Positions 1 through 8,329 of a DNA stretch of 30,259 bases are shown in pieces. How positions within the stretch are numbered: position 1 is the first letter of the stretch; every line of letters begins with the position of its first letter. The notes below the pieces were generated by a model. The model was not told the DNA's origin, made no database searches, and worked only from the letters and a program-made list of their open reading frames with translations. The position numbers and the translations under genes were made by a program. Where the stretch lies: the NCBI GenBank assembly GCA_031401815.1, contig JANNRW010000351.1, forward strand, positions 1 through 30,259, in the 5' to 3' direction. Source of the stretch: JANNRW01 sp031401815. Lineage in GTDB: Bacteria; Desulfobacterota; Desulfuromonadia; Geobacterales; DSM-12255.

Positions 1-112
1 GTCCCCCCTCCCCTTGCGGGAGGGGGTTAGGGGGTGGGGTAATTTGCCATGCTTTACGATGACGGCACCTTCACCCACCCCTCAATCCCCTCCCGTCAAG
101 GGAGGGGAGGCT
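1..112. repeat. Long palindromic G/C-rich intergenic repeat, copy A
   Basis: Two long arms of C-rich and G-rich sequence are nearly complementary: the left arm (about 4-38) runs from CCCCCTCCCC through a GGGAGGGGG core to GGGGGTGGGG, and the right arm (about 70-110) reads it back, ending GTCAAGGGAGGGGAG. The roughly 30-base centre is not symmetric. A related element lies at 24015-24122 with the same arm logic and a different centre, so this is a dispersed family. It may be cut by the window start. It has no coding capacity of its own. Confidence 0.8.
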
Positions 113-558
113 AAATGCAAAGACCAAACCGGAAGTTGCTGGGACAAAGGGGATCAATGCGGATAGCGTTAATCGCTCTTTGGGGTTAAAAAGAAAAGTA
201 TGTAATGTTTTAGGTTTCATCCTGGCCATCCTGTTCATCCCTGTAAAAATGTTTGTTGTTTCCGATATTAACGTCGCGTCTTTGTGTCGTCGCGTGAAAA
301 TTGTATTTAGTAGACCTTATGGAGAAGACAGGCAGGAGTGTGGTGACCGATGAGATTTTTTTGCCTGCGGGGAGAAAGAAAATTTCGGATAAATGAGGTG
401 AGCTATATGTCGGAAGGGAGACATAAGGAGTCTCCCTCATTTCCTCCAATGGTTCTCCCTCAATATAAAAAATACATGCAGCGCCCCCCAATGGTTTCCC
501 TTCAGTCATGATATTGTACTATTCTCAGCAGTTCAGAGAGTATTCTTAAGGAGTATAT
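113..558. other. Intergenic stretch without a convincing gene
   Basis: I see no credible gene here. Bases 216-306 resemble a common dispersed intergenic repeat (read on the minus strand it contains ACAGGGATGAACAGGATGG); a 99-codon minus-strand reading frame runs through it and is probably spurious. Two imperfect copies of CCAATGGTT followed by a pyrimidine-rich stretch lie at about 445-503. The stretch ends with a strong Shine-Dalgarno AAGGAG at 548-553, five bases before the ATG at 559. No promoter could be called with confidence. Confidence 0.4.
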
Positions 559-3041
559 ATGCTCAAACTATTTTTGATGATCCTTGCCGGATTTGCCCTG
601 TTGTCCGGATGCAGCGGGGGTGGCAGTGGCGGCTCTGTCGAACAACTGGTGGATCCGGATTCTTCGTAAACGGTACAAGGAGTAAGGCTGTTATCGTTCA
701 GGGGAACGCCGAAACTTTGACCATGGGAGCCTTTAGTGGCGGAGTATTTGGCTCAATGCTGGAGAAGACGGCAAAGAAAGAAGACGAAAAAAACAAACTG
801 ACTGCTTCGAGTCGCCAGCTTGTAAGGGTGATCAATAAGTCTACCCGGAAGATGTTGCTCCCTGGGCTGGCTAAGCTTCGCGAGAAAACCGGCCATTCAG
901 CGTCTTCGGCCAAAGCCATGCCACGGATTGTAAATCATAATGTGCCTGGAGAGTTTGGAGGATATGCCCAGTTTACTCTGGATGTAAACGATAGTTTCGG
1001 CAGCTTTATAGGATCTGTAACATATAACAATTACGCCACGCAGGAGCAGACCGTAAACGGCACTGCCAATATTCACGGCACTCTGGATGCCAATCGGATG
1101 GAAGTGATACGGCTCACGCTCTCTTTCAAGTCGCTTAATTTGAGCAGTAATGGATTTAGTGCCTCCCTTATCGGTACACTCTCCTGGGGATACAATCTGA
1201 GCGATTCCATTGAGACGCTGTCTATCAATATGATTCTGCTTGATCGTGGGAGCGCGCAGACCTACTGGTTCAAAAATTACGAGCAGATAACCACCTATGG
1301 AGCCAATTCCTTGATTCAGACCGTCTCCGGCCGGTACTACGACCATGTTCACGGTTATGTCGACTTTACTACAGACACCCCGCTGGTTGCCAGATACGGT
1401 AACAGTTGGCCGACAGCTGGAACTCTCCGATTTACTGGCCAGAATGACTCATCGGCTCGGCTAGCTTTCCAGACCCGCAATTTACTCATTGAAGCAGACA
1501 CAGATGGCAATGGTTCCATCGACTACCAATTTGAGAGACAGACGAATAGCCAGACGGATTACAATTCACAACCAACCGCGAACGCCGGATCTGACCGTAG
1601 TGCCATCCAAGGAGCCACAGTGACCCTTGACGGTACCGCCAGCGTCGATCTGGACGGGGATGGCATGGAGGAAATCGTCGGAGCTGCAGCCTGGTACAAA
1701 ATTACAATCTTTGATGCTGACAGGAAAACGCCAAGCTGGGAAATCAAAACCTCTCTCGACATTGGATCTCTTCTTGTGACAGATACAAATGGCGACGGTG
1801 TCCCGGAAATTCTTTACGGGGACAGTCAGTGGGGCAGTATCCATGCTGTCGATGCTCGGTCTCATACAGAGAAATGGACTATCAGAAATCCGGAGCATGG
1901 GGTGTCGGGAATTGCCTTGGGAGATGTAGATCGGGATGGCAAGATGGAGATCCTTTGGGGCGCTGGAGGAAGCTCGACTGGAGCTGATCACTTGTACATT
2001 GCCGATCAGGCAACAGGGACGATCAAGTGGCAAAACATGCATATTGATGGCCCTCTTAGCGCCGTAGATCTTGGAGACGTGGACAATGATGGTGAAGATG
2101 AAATCGTCATGGTCTCTTTTGAAAGCGACAGCGGATATGCCGAGGGGGTTGTCCATATTTTCAACGCCCGAACTCGTGCGCTTAAGTACCAGGCAAAGCT
2201 GGGAATTACGGATTGGATGGGAGTCCGATCAGTCAAGATCGGCGATGTTGATGGAGACGGCAGGAACGAGTATATAGTTACCACCGGCAATATCTACGAT
2301 GGCGTGATCAGGGTCTATGACGGCGTAACACACTCCCTGAAGCGCCAGAGCGCAGGGTACAACGGCAACTATTTCTCGGCACTGGCCATCGGTGACTTGA
2401 ATGGCGACGGTAAAATGGAAATAGTCGCCGGTCAGGGACGAGAGCATACGGGAGCCTCCGGGATCTATCTGATCGTCTTAGACGGAGCCACTCTACTGGA
2501 AAAATGGCGGAGCACCGATCTGGGGAGTTCCTGGTCTTCAGTCTACGACATCAAACTGGCTGATCTGAATAAAGACGGAAATCAGGAAATCATCGTTTCG
2601 ACCTATGGCAACAGGCTGATAATCTACGATGGTGTAACCCATGACCAGAAGCTGCTACTCGACCACCCGGCTAGGGCGCTGGCAGTTGCCGACATAGACG
2701 ACGATGGAACTCTTGAAATTCTGGCCGGTCGTAATGACGGCAAGATCGATGTTTTCAACGGCATGAACTTCTCACTGAAGAAAACCGTCTCCACCTACGG
2801 CACGACCTTAGTTGACGCCCTGTGTCTTGCAGATCTGGACGGTGGTGCCGCTGAATGGCTGGTTACCAGCAATGGAGTTCTGACCGTGCTGGATGGAATC
2901 GGACAGGGGTTGAAATGGCGCAGCAAGAATCTTTCGGGAAAGCTAGGTTTGTTCAACCATCTTATTGCCAAGGATACTGACGGCAACGGTCGAAAGGAAG
3001 TCTTCGTCGGATCCGATGTAGCCCTATATCAATTTGAGTAG
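559..3041 (+). pseudogene. FG-GAP/VCBS-repeat lipoprotein, frame-disrupted near the N-terminus
   Basis: Probable outer-surface or periplasmic lipoprotein with a beta-propeller. The ATG at 559 follows AAGGAG and encodes MLKLFLMILAGFALLSGC, a lipoprotein signal with Cys18, then a Gly/Ser linker, but this frame stops at 667-669. The long body lies in another frame, open to 3041. One added base around 640-667 would join them, so this is a single-base loss or a sequencing error. An in-frame ATG at 609 exists but falls inside the signal-peptide codons and has no ribosome site. From about 1660 to 3000 the body carries nine or ten calcium-binding-type motifs (DTNGDGVPEI, DVDRDGKMEI, DVDGDGRNEY, DLNGDGKMEI, DIDDDGTLEI), typical of FG-GAP blades; the motif near 2838 (DLDGGAAEW) is degenerate. 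A truncated PKD-like opening precedes them at about 1562-1650. The ligand is unknown. Confidence 0.75.
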
Positions 3042-3086
3042 GCGGGGCTGAGGGGGCATTCAGCGAAGGCTCACTTAAACGACAAA

Positions 3087-3112
3087 AGGCGGCCAATAGG
3101 CCGCCTCTCCCG
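3087..3112 (-). terminator. Intrinsic terminator for the Hsp20 gene
   Basis: AGGCGGCC (3087-3094), a four-base loop and GGCCGCCT (3099-3106) form a perfect 8-bp stem. On the minus strand the stem is followed by TTTT, so it fits as the terminator of the Hsp20 gene ending at 3131. On the plus strand it also follows the FG-GAP gene but lacks a good T-run. Confidence 0.7.
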
Positions 3113-3130
3113 TGTTCACAACGTCATTTT

Positions 3131-3682
3131 CTATTCGCTGATCGGGACAGTCCGAATGTTCCGTGTCGGCGCACTCTTAGGAATTCTTATGTCGAGCATA
3201 CCATCTTTATAGTTGGCCTTGACCTCATCCAGCTTGACCCCTTCGGGGAGCTCAAGCGTTCTGCTGAACTGACCGTATGCTTGCTCGACCCGGAAAAAAT
3301 CTTTCTGCTGCACCTTCTCTTCGCTCCGCTTTTCTCCACTGAGAGTCAGCGTATTGCCGGAAAGTTCAATCTTGATGTCTTCCCGCTTGATACCAGCCAG
3401 TTCAGCTTTGATGACCAGCTCACCACCTTCTTCGAACATATCTACAGATGGAATGAAATCACTACTGCGCCGTTCTCCCAGAAGATGTGCCATGGGGAGC
3501 CGGTGGAAACCAAGGAATGGCCGATGAAGGGCATCTTCGAACCATCGTTCCATTTCGTTCAAGGTCGAGAGCATCTCCCGCTCAATTTTTGTCAACGGTG
3601 CAACTTTTTCAAGAGATGACACAAGCGGAGACCGGCTGATTGCTATATCTTTTCTTTCTTCTTTTGCCTCATGTTTTTTCAT
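3131..3682 (-). CDS. Hsp20 / alpha-crystallin family small heat shock protein
   Basis: ATP-independent holdase chaperone expected to form cytoplasmic oligomers that bind unfolding proteins. The 183-aa product has a charged N-terminal arm (1-75) and an alpha-crystallin domain at about 76-180, with the conserved AGIKREDIKIEL strand, LTLSGEK and a late DGMLDIRIPK strand. The ending SAPTRNIRTVPISE has no obvious classical IXI anchor. The start is supported by AGGGAGGT seven bases upstream. The gene is monocistronic: a strong promoter with an overlapping palindrome lies upstream and a hairpin terminator downstream. Length and motifs are typical of bacterial Hsp20; I cannot assign a finer paralogue name. 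Confidence 0.93.
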   Translation of the reverse strand: MKKHEAKEERKDIAISRSPLVSSLEKVAPLTKIEREMLSTLNEMERWFEDALHRPFLGFHRLPMAHLLGERRSSDFIPSVDMFEEGGELVIKAELAGIKREDIKIELSGNTLTLSGEKRSEEKVQQKDFFRVEQAYGQFSRTLELPEGVKLDEVKANYKDGMLDIRIPKSAPTRNIRTVPISE

Positions 3683-3708
3683 GACTCATACCTCCCTTTC
3701 ATTTAACA

Positions 3709-3750
3709 TTACCTACAGGTAAATTATAGCAATTTCATATTTATTTTCAA
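3709..3750 (-). promoter_or_regulatory. Sigma70-type promoter with overlapping palindrome upstream of hsp20
   Basis: Read on the minus strand, TTGAAA (3750-3745), a 16-base spacer and a perfect TATAAT (3728-3723) lie about 40 bases upstream of the Hsp20 start. Abutting the -10 box and covering the expected start point is the inverted repeat TTACCT-AC-AGGTAA (3709-3722), a good candidate operator. I see no clear sigma32-type boxes, so heat control may work through this site. That last step is inference. Confidence 0.6.
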
Positions 3751-3853
3751 TATTATTTTACCACTTATTCAAACATATCAGCACGTTGTGATGCTTACTG
3801 GTAATGTTGTTCGGTGGGGGAGAGCCTGTAGAGAGCGGAAGAATTAAAGATGA

Positions 3854-4933
3854 TCACTTACCAGCTGTTGACGGTGTCCTCTCTTCAAAGAGCACTTCCA
3901 GTCGAAGAAATATTGCGTAGTTTGCAGAGTAGCTGCCTGTGGCATCCCTTGGCCAGAAAATCTCGGGTTCCACCTCATAGAAGAGCCACTCTCTGTGAAA
4001 ATTGCGGCGATAGTTGGTGCTCAACCGGAAATTAGAAGCTATGGCTGCCGAATTGGTATCGCCATAGACCCCTCCGGTTACGGAGACAGCGCTTCTTGAA
4101 GAGAGCTCCCTTATGAGTGAAAGATGTGAGCCCCACTCCAAGCCGCTGATTGACTCTGAAATTGTGCCGGAGCTTGCCCACTTGAGCACCGTTTTTGAGT
4201 CCAGGAGCCGTTCAATGCTTATTTCAGTCGTCTCTCCAAATCCATCCCTGTTGGTCAAAAACAGGGTCTCGCCCAGCCTGACGAGGGAAACATCGCTTAG
4301 AGGATAAGTGTAAACATATCGACCCCTTACAAATGTTTTCACGGGGAAGTTCAAGCGAACTCCAGCGCCGATAAAAGAATCTATGGCTGTAGTCTGATTA
4401 ATTATGTAGCGCAATTCAGTGTTTACCAGTCTGGTCGGCTGTATGGTACGATCCTGGCTTGGTGCGCCTGGATCGTCAGGCAGATTTTGGGATTTTCTCT
4501 CGGGCAGGTCATCTCCTGAGAGTGACAGGCGGAGTTTTTCATTTATAGCAGAGAGCTGAATGTTAGCCCTGATCGATGTTGCAACTCTTGGTTTGCCGTC
4601 GTCGCCCAGACGAACTGAATTTTTCCAGCGTAGCAGATAACCGGCTTTTCTCGTGCTTTCGGATCGGCTGATGCCGAAGAAGTCATCAAATCGCACTACC
4701 TGCTTCAGGATGTTCTGCTCTATATACTCATGAGTCCTGTCCGTGGAAAAGCTGCTGGAATAGTTCATGAATTGAAAGGGTCTGCTGACCGGAGCTGCCT
4801 TTAAAGGAGCAGCCTGATATATTTGAGACTCATCATAGCTATGGCCTGGAGTGGTTCCTGGAAGTGTAACCATGGCAACAAGCAAAAGTGTCGTAAACAC
4901 TTTTTGAATTACAAATTCATATCTCGTGGTCAT
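3854..4933 (-). CDS. Exported hypothetical protein, probably a beta-rich outer-membrane protein
   Basis: I do not recognise the family. The frame is open to 5062, but the ATG at 4933 is preferred: it begins MTTRYEFVIQKVFTTLLLVA, a signal peptide, with GAGGAG just upstream. The mature part (about 330 aa) has many alternating hydrophobic/polar stretches rich in Arg, Ser and Thr (for example FVRGRYVYTYPLS, LEWGSHLSLIRELSSRSAV, NYAIFLRLEVLF) and no long hydrophobic helix, which suggests an outer-membrane barrel. It ends with a short polar tail after the last strand. It lies 109 bases downstream of the 116-aa gene on the same strand and may be cotranscribed with it. Confidence 0.65.
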   Translation of the reverse strand: MTTRYEFVIQKVFTTLLLVAMVTLPGTTPGHSYDESQIYQAAPLKAAPVSRPFQFMNYSSSFSTDRTHEYIEQNILKQVVRFDDFFGISRSESTRKAGYLLRWKNSVRLGDDGKPRVATSIRANIQLSAINEKLRLSLSGDDLPERKSQNLPDDPGAPSQDRTIQPTRLVNTELRYIINQTTAIDSFIGAGVRLNFPVKTFVRGRYVYTYPLSDVSLVRLGETLFLTNRDGFGETTEISIERLLDSKTVLKWASSGTISESISGLEWGSHLSLIRELSSRSAVSVTGGVYGDTNSAAIASNFRLSTNYRRNFHREWLFYEVEPEIFWPRDATGSYSANYAIFLRLEVLFEERTPSTAGK

Positions 4934-5042
4934 CAGCTCCTCAAAAGGGGGGAGATCCGATTCCAGATCAGAGCAATATCCTCGCTGGCGAGTGTAAAGC
5001 TTTTTCATGTAGATTTTGTCGCGATAATCTTGCGGGCAGCTT

Positions 5043-5393
5043 CTATGCAAAAAACTCGTCATCCATGATGGTCATGAGCCCTTCCGGAGTGAAGGGGTAG
5101 ACCGTCTTCTTCTCAATGCCGTCACCCCCTTTCCAGAGCCATTCAATTACTTCGCCTTCACCCTTCCTGACCCTCGTCAGGTTGTCCGGGTCAAGATCAA
5201 TAACTGTTTGCCACATCTGCTCCATGTCGAGCAGCTCAAACCCCTCGACCTCTCTCTCCTGGCTCGGTTTGGTAATGAACCGTTCAATCAGGTCAATATC
5301 GACGAAGGAGTGTCCGGTTTCCCAGGCTTTGATAAAAAAGTGAATTGGCCGACGCTGAGTCGCGATCTGCCGAATAGCTTCGTTTCTGGTCAT
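5043..5393 (-). CDS. Conserved-looking hypothetical protein (116 aa)
   Basis: This is a soluble acidic protein of unknown function. It starts MTRNEAIRQIATQRRPIHFF behind AGGGGAG (six bases before the ATG), which supports a real gene. It has no signal peptide, membrane segment or Cys motif. The acidic, aromatic C-terminal half (EWLWKGGDGIEKKTVYPFTP) looks like a small mixed alpha/beta domain. It is the first gene of a minus-strand pair and diverges from the leader of the downstream aminotransferase. Confidence 0.6.
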   Translation of the reverse strand: MTRNEAIRQIATQRRPIHFFIKAWETGHSFVDIDLIERFITKPSQEREVEGFELLDMEQMWQTVIDLDPDNLTRVRKGEGEVIEWLWKGGDGIEKKTVYPFTPEGLMTIMDDEFFA

Positions 5394-5399
5394 TGATAA

Positions 5400-5700
5400 C
5401 TCCCCTGGATCAAGTGTGATCAGCCTGTAACTGAAAGGCTTCGCTTTGCCTGACAGCTTACCACCTTAAACCGGAATATCAAGTTGAGGAGCAATACGGT
5501 GGTGTCGGTTTTTAGGTTGACTTGCCTGCACAGGGTGTGCTATTCGAAATCCATGAATTTTTCGTCAACCACCATAGCAGCACGAGCTATCAGCGCAGCG
5601 GCGTTTAACGCCGCGACCCCCCCCGCTGCTTGCTGACTATTGTTTCAGCACTTTGAGAAAAAAGCCGTGGGTTCCCCCCACGGCTTTTTTTATCCCTTTT
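5400..5700 (+). promoter_or_regulatory. Candidate structured 5' leader (attenuator or riboswitch-like) of the aminotransferase
   Basis: This 300-base gap holds several potential helices on the plus strand: GGTTGAC (about 5515) with GTCAACC (about 5562) enclosing a small GCACA/TGTGC hairpin; ATAGC/GCTAT; GCGGCGTT/AACGCCGC; TGCTGA/TCAGCA (about 5631-5650); then the strong terminator at 5658-5691, only 20 bases before the ATG. No plus-strand gene lies upstream, so the terminator can only act on a transcript that starts inside this gap. I could not match a known riboswitch class. It might instead be a short independent RNA. Confidence 0.45.
5658..5691 (+). terminator. Strong intrinsic terminator immediately upstream of the aminotransferase gene
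   Basis: GCCGTGGG (5664-5671), a five-base loop and CCCACGGC (5677-5684) form an 8-bp stem flanked by A6 and T7, giving a further A-T extension and a U-tract. It ends 10 bases before the Shine-Dalgarno at 5701-5705. That position is unusual unless the terminator is conditional. Confidence 0.85.
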
Positions 5701-5710
5701 GGAGGAGAAA

Positions 5711-7021
5711 ATGAGAACAGATCTGGTTAGCCCCGGCGTTGGTGAGATGACTTATGAGATCAGGAATATTGTCAATGTTGCCGAAAAACTGCAAAAACAT
5801 GGAGTGAAGATAAACTGGGAGAATATCGGTGACCCGATTGTCAAGGGGGAGATGATTCCAGCCTGGATGAAGGAGATTGTTGCCAGGGAGGCTCTGGAAA
5901 ATGATACCTGGGGTTACTGCCATACTCGCGGCGTACTTGCAACCCGTGAGTATATCTGTGAGCTCACCAACAGTCGTGGCGGTGCCCGGATCACCCCTGA
6001 TGACATTATTTTCTTCAATGGGCTTGGAGATGCAATCGCCAAAATATACGGCTGCCTTCGGGCAGAGACCCGGGTTCTGATGCCATCTCCCACATATACG
6101 ACTCATACCCTGGGCGAGTCAGGGCATGCTCATGCAGCACCGGTCTGCTACCGGCTGAAGGTGGAGGAAAACTGGTATCCTGATCTTGAGGATCTTCGTA
6201 ATCATGCCAAGTACAACACCCAGATTGCGGGTATCATGCTGATTAATCCGGACAACCCGACCGGCATGGTTTACCCTCGTGAGATGCTGGAGCAGATAGT
6301 TGCAATAGCCAGAGAGTTTGACCTGTTCATCATAGCGGACGAAGTCTATATAAACATTGTCTACAACAATGAAACGACAGTGCCGATATCTGATCTGATC
6401 GGAGATGTACCGGCTATTTCCCTTAAAGGGATTTCAAAGGAGTTTCCATGGCCAGGTTCGCGCTGCGGGTGGATTGAGGTCTATAATTTCGACAAGGATG
6501 TCGCTTTCCAGAAGTATGTCAATGCCATTTTGACTGCCAAGATGAATGAAGTCTGCTCCACAACACTTCCGCAAAAATGTATTCCGGCAATCATGCAGCA
6601 TCCTCAGTATCCTCTATATTTAGAGGAGCGAACCCGCCGTTACGAACGGATGAGCAATATTACATACAATTTTCTGAAAGATGTTCCAGGCCTTGTTGTA
6701 AACAGAACAAATGGCGCATTCTACATGTCGGTTGCTTTTGAGGAGGGTCTGTTGAACAGCTTGCAGAGCCTTCCGATAGAAAACCCCGAGGTGAGAGGGC
6801 TGGTTGAAGGGCTTGTAGGGGCTAAAGGGGTGTCACCTGACAAACGGTTCGTATACTATATTCTTGCCTGCACCGGCATCTGCATCGTGCCGCTCTCGTC
6901 GTTTAATACCTCGCTCCAGGGTTTTCGAGTAACACTTCTTGAGCGTGATGAAAAAGAGTGCGAGCGGATTTACGGGACGTTAGCGAAAAGAATCAGGGAG
7001 TACCTTGCTTCGTCTGTTTGA
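5711..7021 (+). CDS. PLP-dependent class I/II aminotransferase
   Basis: A 436-aa fold-type I aminotransferase that moves an amino group between an amino acid and a 2-oxo acid. The substrate is not certain; the class includes alanine and aspartate/aromatic enzymes. Visible motifs are NPDNPTG (179-185, carboxylate and cofactor contacts), ADEVY (209-213, Asp to the pyridine nitrogen and Tyr to the cofactor oxygen), and SLKGISKEF with the Schiff-base lysine at about 243, followed by the PGSRCGW phosphate loop with Arg251. The ATG at 5711 has GGAGG five bases upstream; a TTG four codons earlier is less likely because it falls in the ribosome site. Length is normal. The gene is preceded by a leader with a terminator, so its expression is probably set by attenuation. 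It ends 6 bases from the convergent yjbQ gene. Confidence 0.88.
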   Translation: MRTDLVSPGVGEMTYEIRNIVNVAEKLQKHGVKINWENIGDPIVKGEMIPAWMKEIVAREALENDTWGYCHTRGVLATREYICELTNSRGGARITPDDIIFFNGLGDAIAKIYGCLRAETRVLMPSPTYTTHTLGESGHAHAAPVCYRLKVEENWYPDLEDLRNHAKYNTQIAGIMLINPDNPTGMVYPREMLEQIVAIAREFDLFIIADEVYINIVYNNETTVPISDLIGDVPAISLKGISKEFPWPGSRCGWIEVYNFDKDVAFQKYVNAILTAKMNEVCSTTLPQKCIPAIMQHPQYPLYLEERTRRYERMSNITYNFLKDVPGLVVNRTNGAFYMSVAFEEGLLNSLQSLPIENPEVRGLVEGLVGAKGVSPDKRFVYYILACTGICIVPLSSFNTSLQGFRVTLLERDEKECERIYGTLAKRIREYLASSV

Positions 7022-7027
7022 AGCGGG

Positions 7028-7429
7028 TCAAGGGTCGGACAGCAGTTTTATTGATATTTTACGCTCGCGGGGGCCGTCAAACTCGCAGAGATAGATAGCC
7101 TGCCATGAGCCAAGCACCAGCTTGCCGGCATCTATCAGCAGTGTCTGCGATATGCCGACAAGTGTTGACTTGATATGCGCGTCTGAATTCCCTTCTGTAT
7201 GTGTGTAGTAGAAATCTGCTGGAACCCGCTGATTGAGAAAGGTAGTAATATCTCTCTGAACAGCCGGATCTGCTCCTTCATTAATTGTGATCCCTGCTGT
7301 TGTATGCATAACAAACAGCTGGCAGATGCCGTTTTTGATTCCGGAATTTCTTACTGCTTCCTGCACTTCTGAAGTAATATTTATCAGCTCTGTTCTTGTT
7401 CTGCTCTTTATCTCAATCTGCCGGAGCAT
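7028..7429 (-). CDS. yjbQ: YjbQ / UPF0047 family protein (secondary thiamine-phosphate synthase-like)
   Basis: A 133-aa cytosolic protein of the YjbQ family, which has been linked to weak thiamine-phosphate synthase activity; its physiological role is unsettled. It carries the family signatures HTTAGITINEGADP (about 40-53), HTEGNSDAHIKSTLVG and the terminal GSWQAIYLCEFDGPR. The frame is open to 7513, but the ATG at 7429 gives the usual family length and is preceded by AGGGGGG. It overlaps the end of the upstream TPR gene by 17 bases and is the last gene of the chemoreceptor-TPR-TPR-yjbQ operon. Confidence 0.9.
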   Translation of the reverse strand: MLRQIEIKSRTRTELINITSEVQEAVRNSGIKNGICQLFVMHTTAGITINEGADPAVQRDITTFLNQRVPADFYYTHTEGNSDAHIKSTLVGISQTLLIDAGKLVLGSWQAIYLCEFDGPRERKISIKLLSDP

Positions 7430-7862
7430 GATATCCCCCCTGCTTTTTTTCGGCTGCACTGAAACTGCACCCGCCTGGATCCCCAAGGCTGCACGCCTTT
7501 GCAAAATCCTCATCCGCCTCTTTTTGTCGCTTGAGCTGACTGTAAGCCATCCCCCGGCTCATGTACCCCTGCGCACTCTGAGGTTCAATCCTGATATAGG
7601 CTTCAAGATCCCTGATTGCCTCTTCAGTCCGGTTCAGCTTCAGCAGTAAAAATCCTCGCTTCAGATAATAACCTGAAGAGTCGGGCTTCAGTTTGATGGC
7701 CTGACTGTACTGTTCAAGCGCAAGAGCGGAATCCCCTTCAGAAAGAGCCTTGTCACCTTTTTCCATATAGCGTTCAGCTCCTGGTGGATTACGGAAACCG
7801 GTGAGCAGAAGAAACAGGGGCAACAGTAGCGCAGCAATGATTTTAATCAACGGGAACCTCAT
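7413..7862 (-). CDS. Exported TPR-repeat protein (149 aa)
   Basis: A small tetratricopeptide protein probably acting outside the cytoplasm. The N-terminus MRFPLIKIIAALLLPLFLLL is a signal peptide or anchor (no lipobox Cys). Three TPR-like helix pairs follow (about 30-135), with the typical pattern ALEQYSQAIKLKPDSSGYYL, and a closing ACSLGDPGGC segment seen in TPR/Sel1-type repeats. The ATG overlaps the stop of the upstream gene by one base (TAATG), indicating translational coupling. No enzymatic motif is visible; a scaffold role is inferred. Confidence 0.8.
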   Translation of the reverse strand: MRFPLIKIIAALLLPLFLLLTGFRNPPGAERYMEKGDKALSEGDSALALEQYSQAIKLKPDSSGYYLKRGFLLLKLNRTEEAIRDLEAYIRIEPQSAQGYMSRGMAYSQLKRQKEADEDFAKACSLGDPGGCSFSAAEKKQGGYHAPAD

Positions 7863-8329
7863 TAACGCAAATTCAGCCGTGTCATAATAATTCCAATGAT
7901 TTTGTTAAAAGGATTGCGTCTGTCGAGAAACTCGATCGGAGGGGGTCTGCGGATGCCAAGTTCACCAAGGCAACTGATTATTCCATTATGCTTGCCATGC
8001 CTTAAGCCCATGCGGAACACCCAGATTGCATCTTTCTTCCGCCCTGCAAGAAGAAGTATGCGCCCCTGGTGAAAGTAGTGCACAGGGTTTTTCGGATCCT
8101 TTTTTATCGCTTCATGGCAGAGATTTGCCGCAATTTTATATGCCCCCCTGACTTCTGCTATACAAAGCCCTAGAGCAGAAAGCATAGGAGCAGGACGTGC
8201 AAACGGAGGGATTTTTTCCAGCTCTGCAAGCGCTGCAGGAAAAGCTCCCTTCTCGAACAACTCCATTCCGTTTGCGAGTAGTTCGCTTGAAGCAGCTTCA
8301 GTAGTTGAAAGATGAGGATCATGGCTCAT
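7862..8329 (-). CDS. TPR-like soluble protein (155 aa)
   Basis: Helical protein with degenerate TPR units: GMELFEKGAFPAALAELEKI, then AANLCHEAIKKDPKNPVHYF and a GRKKDAIWVFRMGLRHGKHN unit. It has no signal peptide and is probably cytosolic. The C-terminal 35 residues are basic (IEFLDRRNPFNKIIGIIMTR). Its start overlaps the end of the chemoreceptor gene by four bases (ATGA), and its stop overlaps the next gene's start. Such coupling suggests stoichiometric production with the receptor. The partner is unknown. Confidence 0.75.
   Translation of the reverse strand: MSHDPHLSTTEAASSELLANGMELFEKGAFPAALAELEKIPPFARPAPMLSALGLCIAEVRGAYKIAANLCHEAIKKDPKNPVHYFHQGRILLLAGRKKDAIWVFRMGLRHGKHNGIISCLGELGIRRPPPIEFLDRRNPFNKIIGIIMTRLNLR

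Noticed and set aside
210..509. A 99-codon minus-strand frame
   Set aside because: It runs through a dispersed intergenic repeat (end reads NNKHFYRDEQDGQDE), has no convincing ribosome site, and shows no domain.
3281..3619. 112-codon plus-strand frame inside hsp20
   Set aside because: It is the antisense shadow of a well-supported Hsp20 gene.
5490..5510. T-box-like GGTGGTGTCGG in the aminotransferase leader
   Set aside because: It lacks the AGGGTGGNACCGCG core and the partner anti-antiterminator arm.
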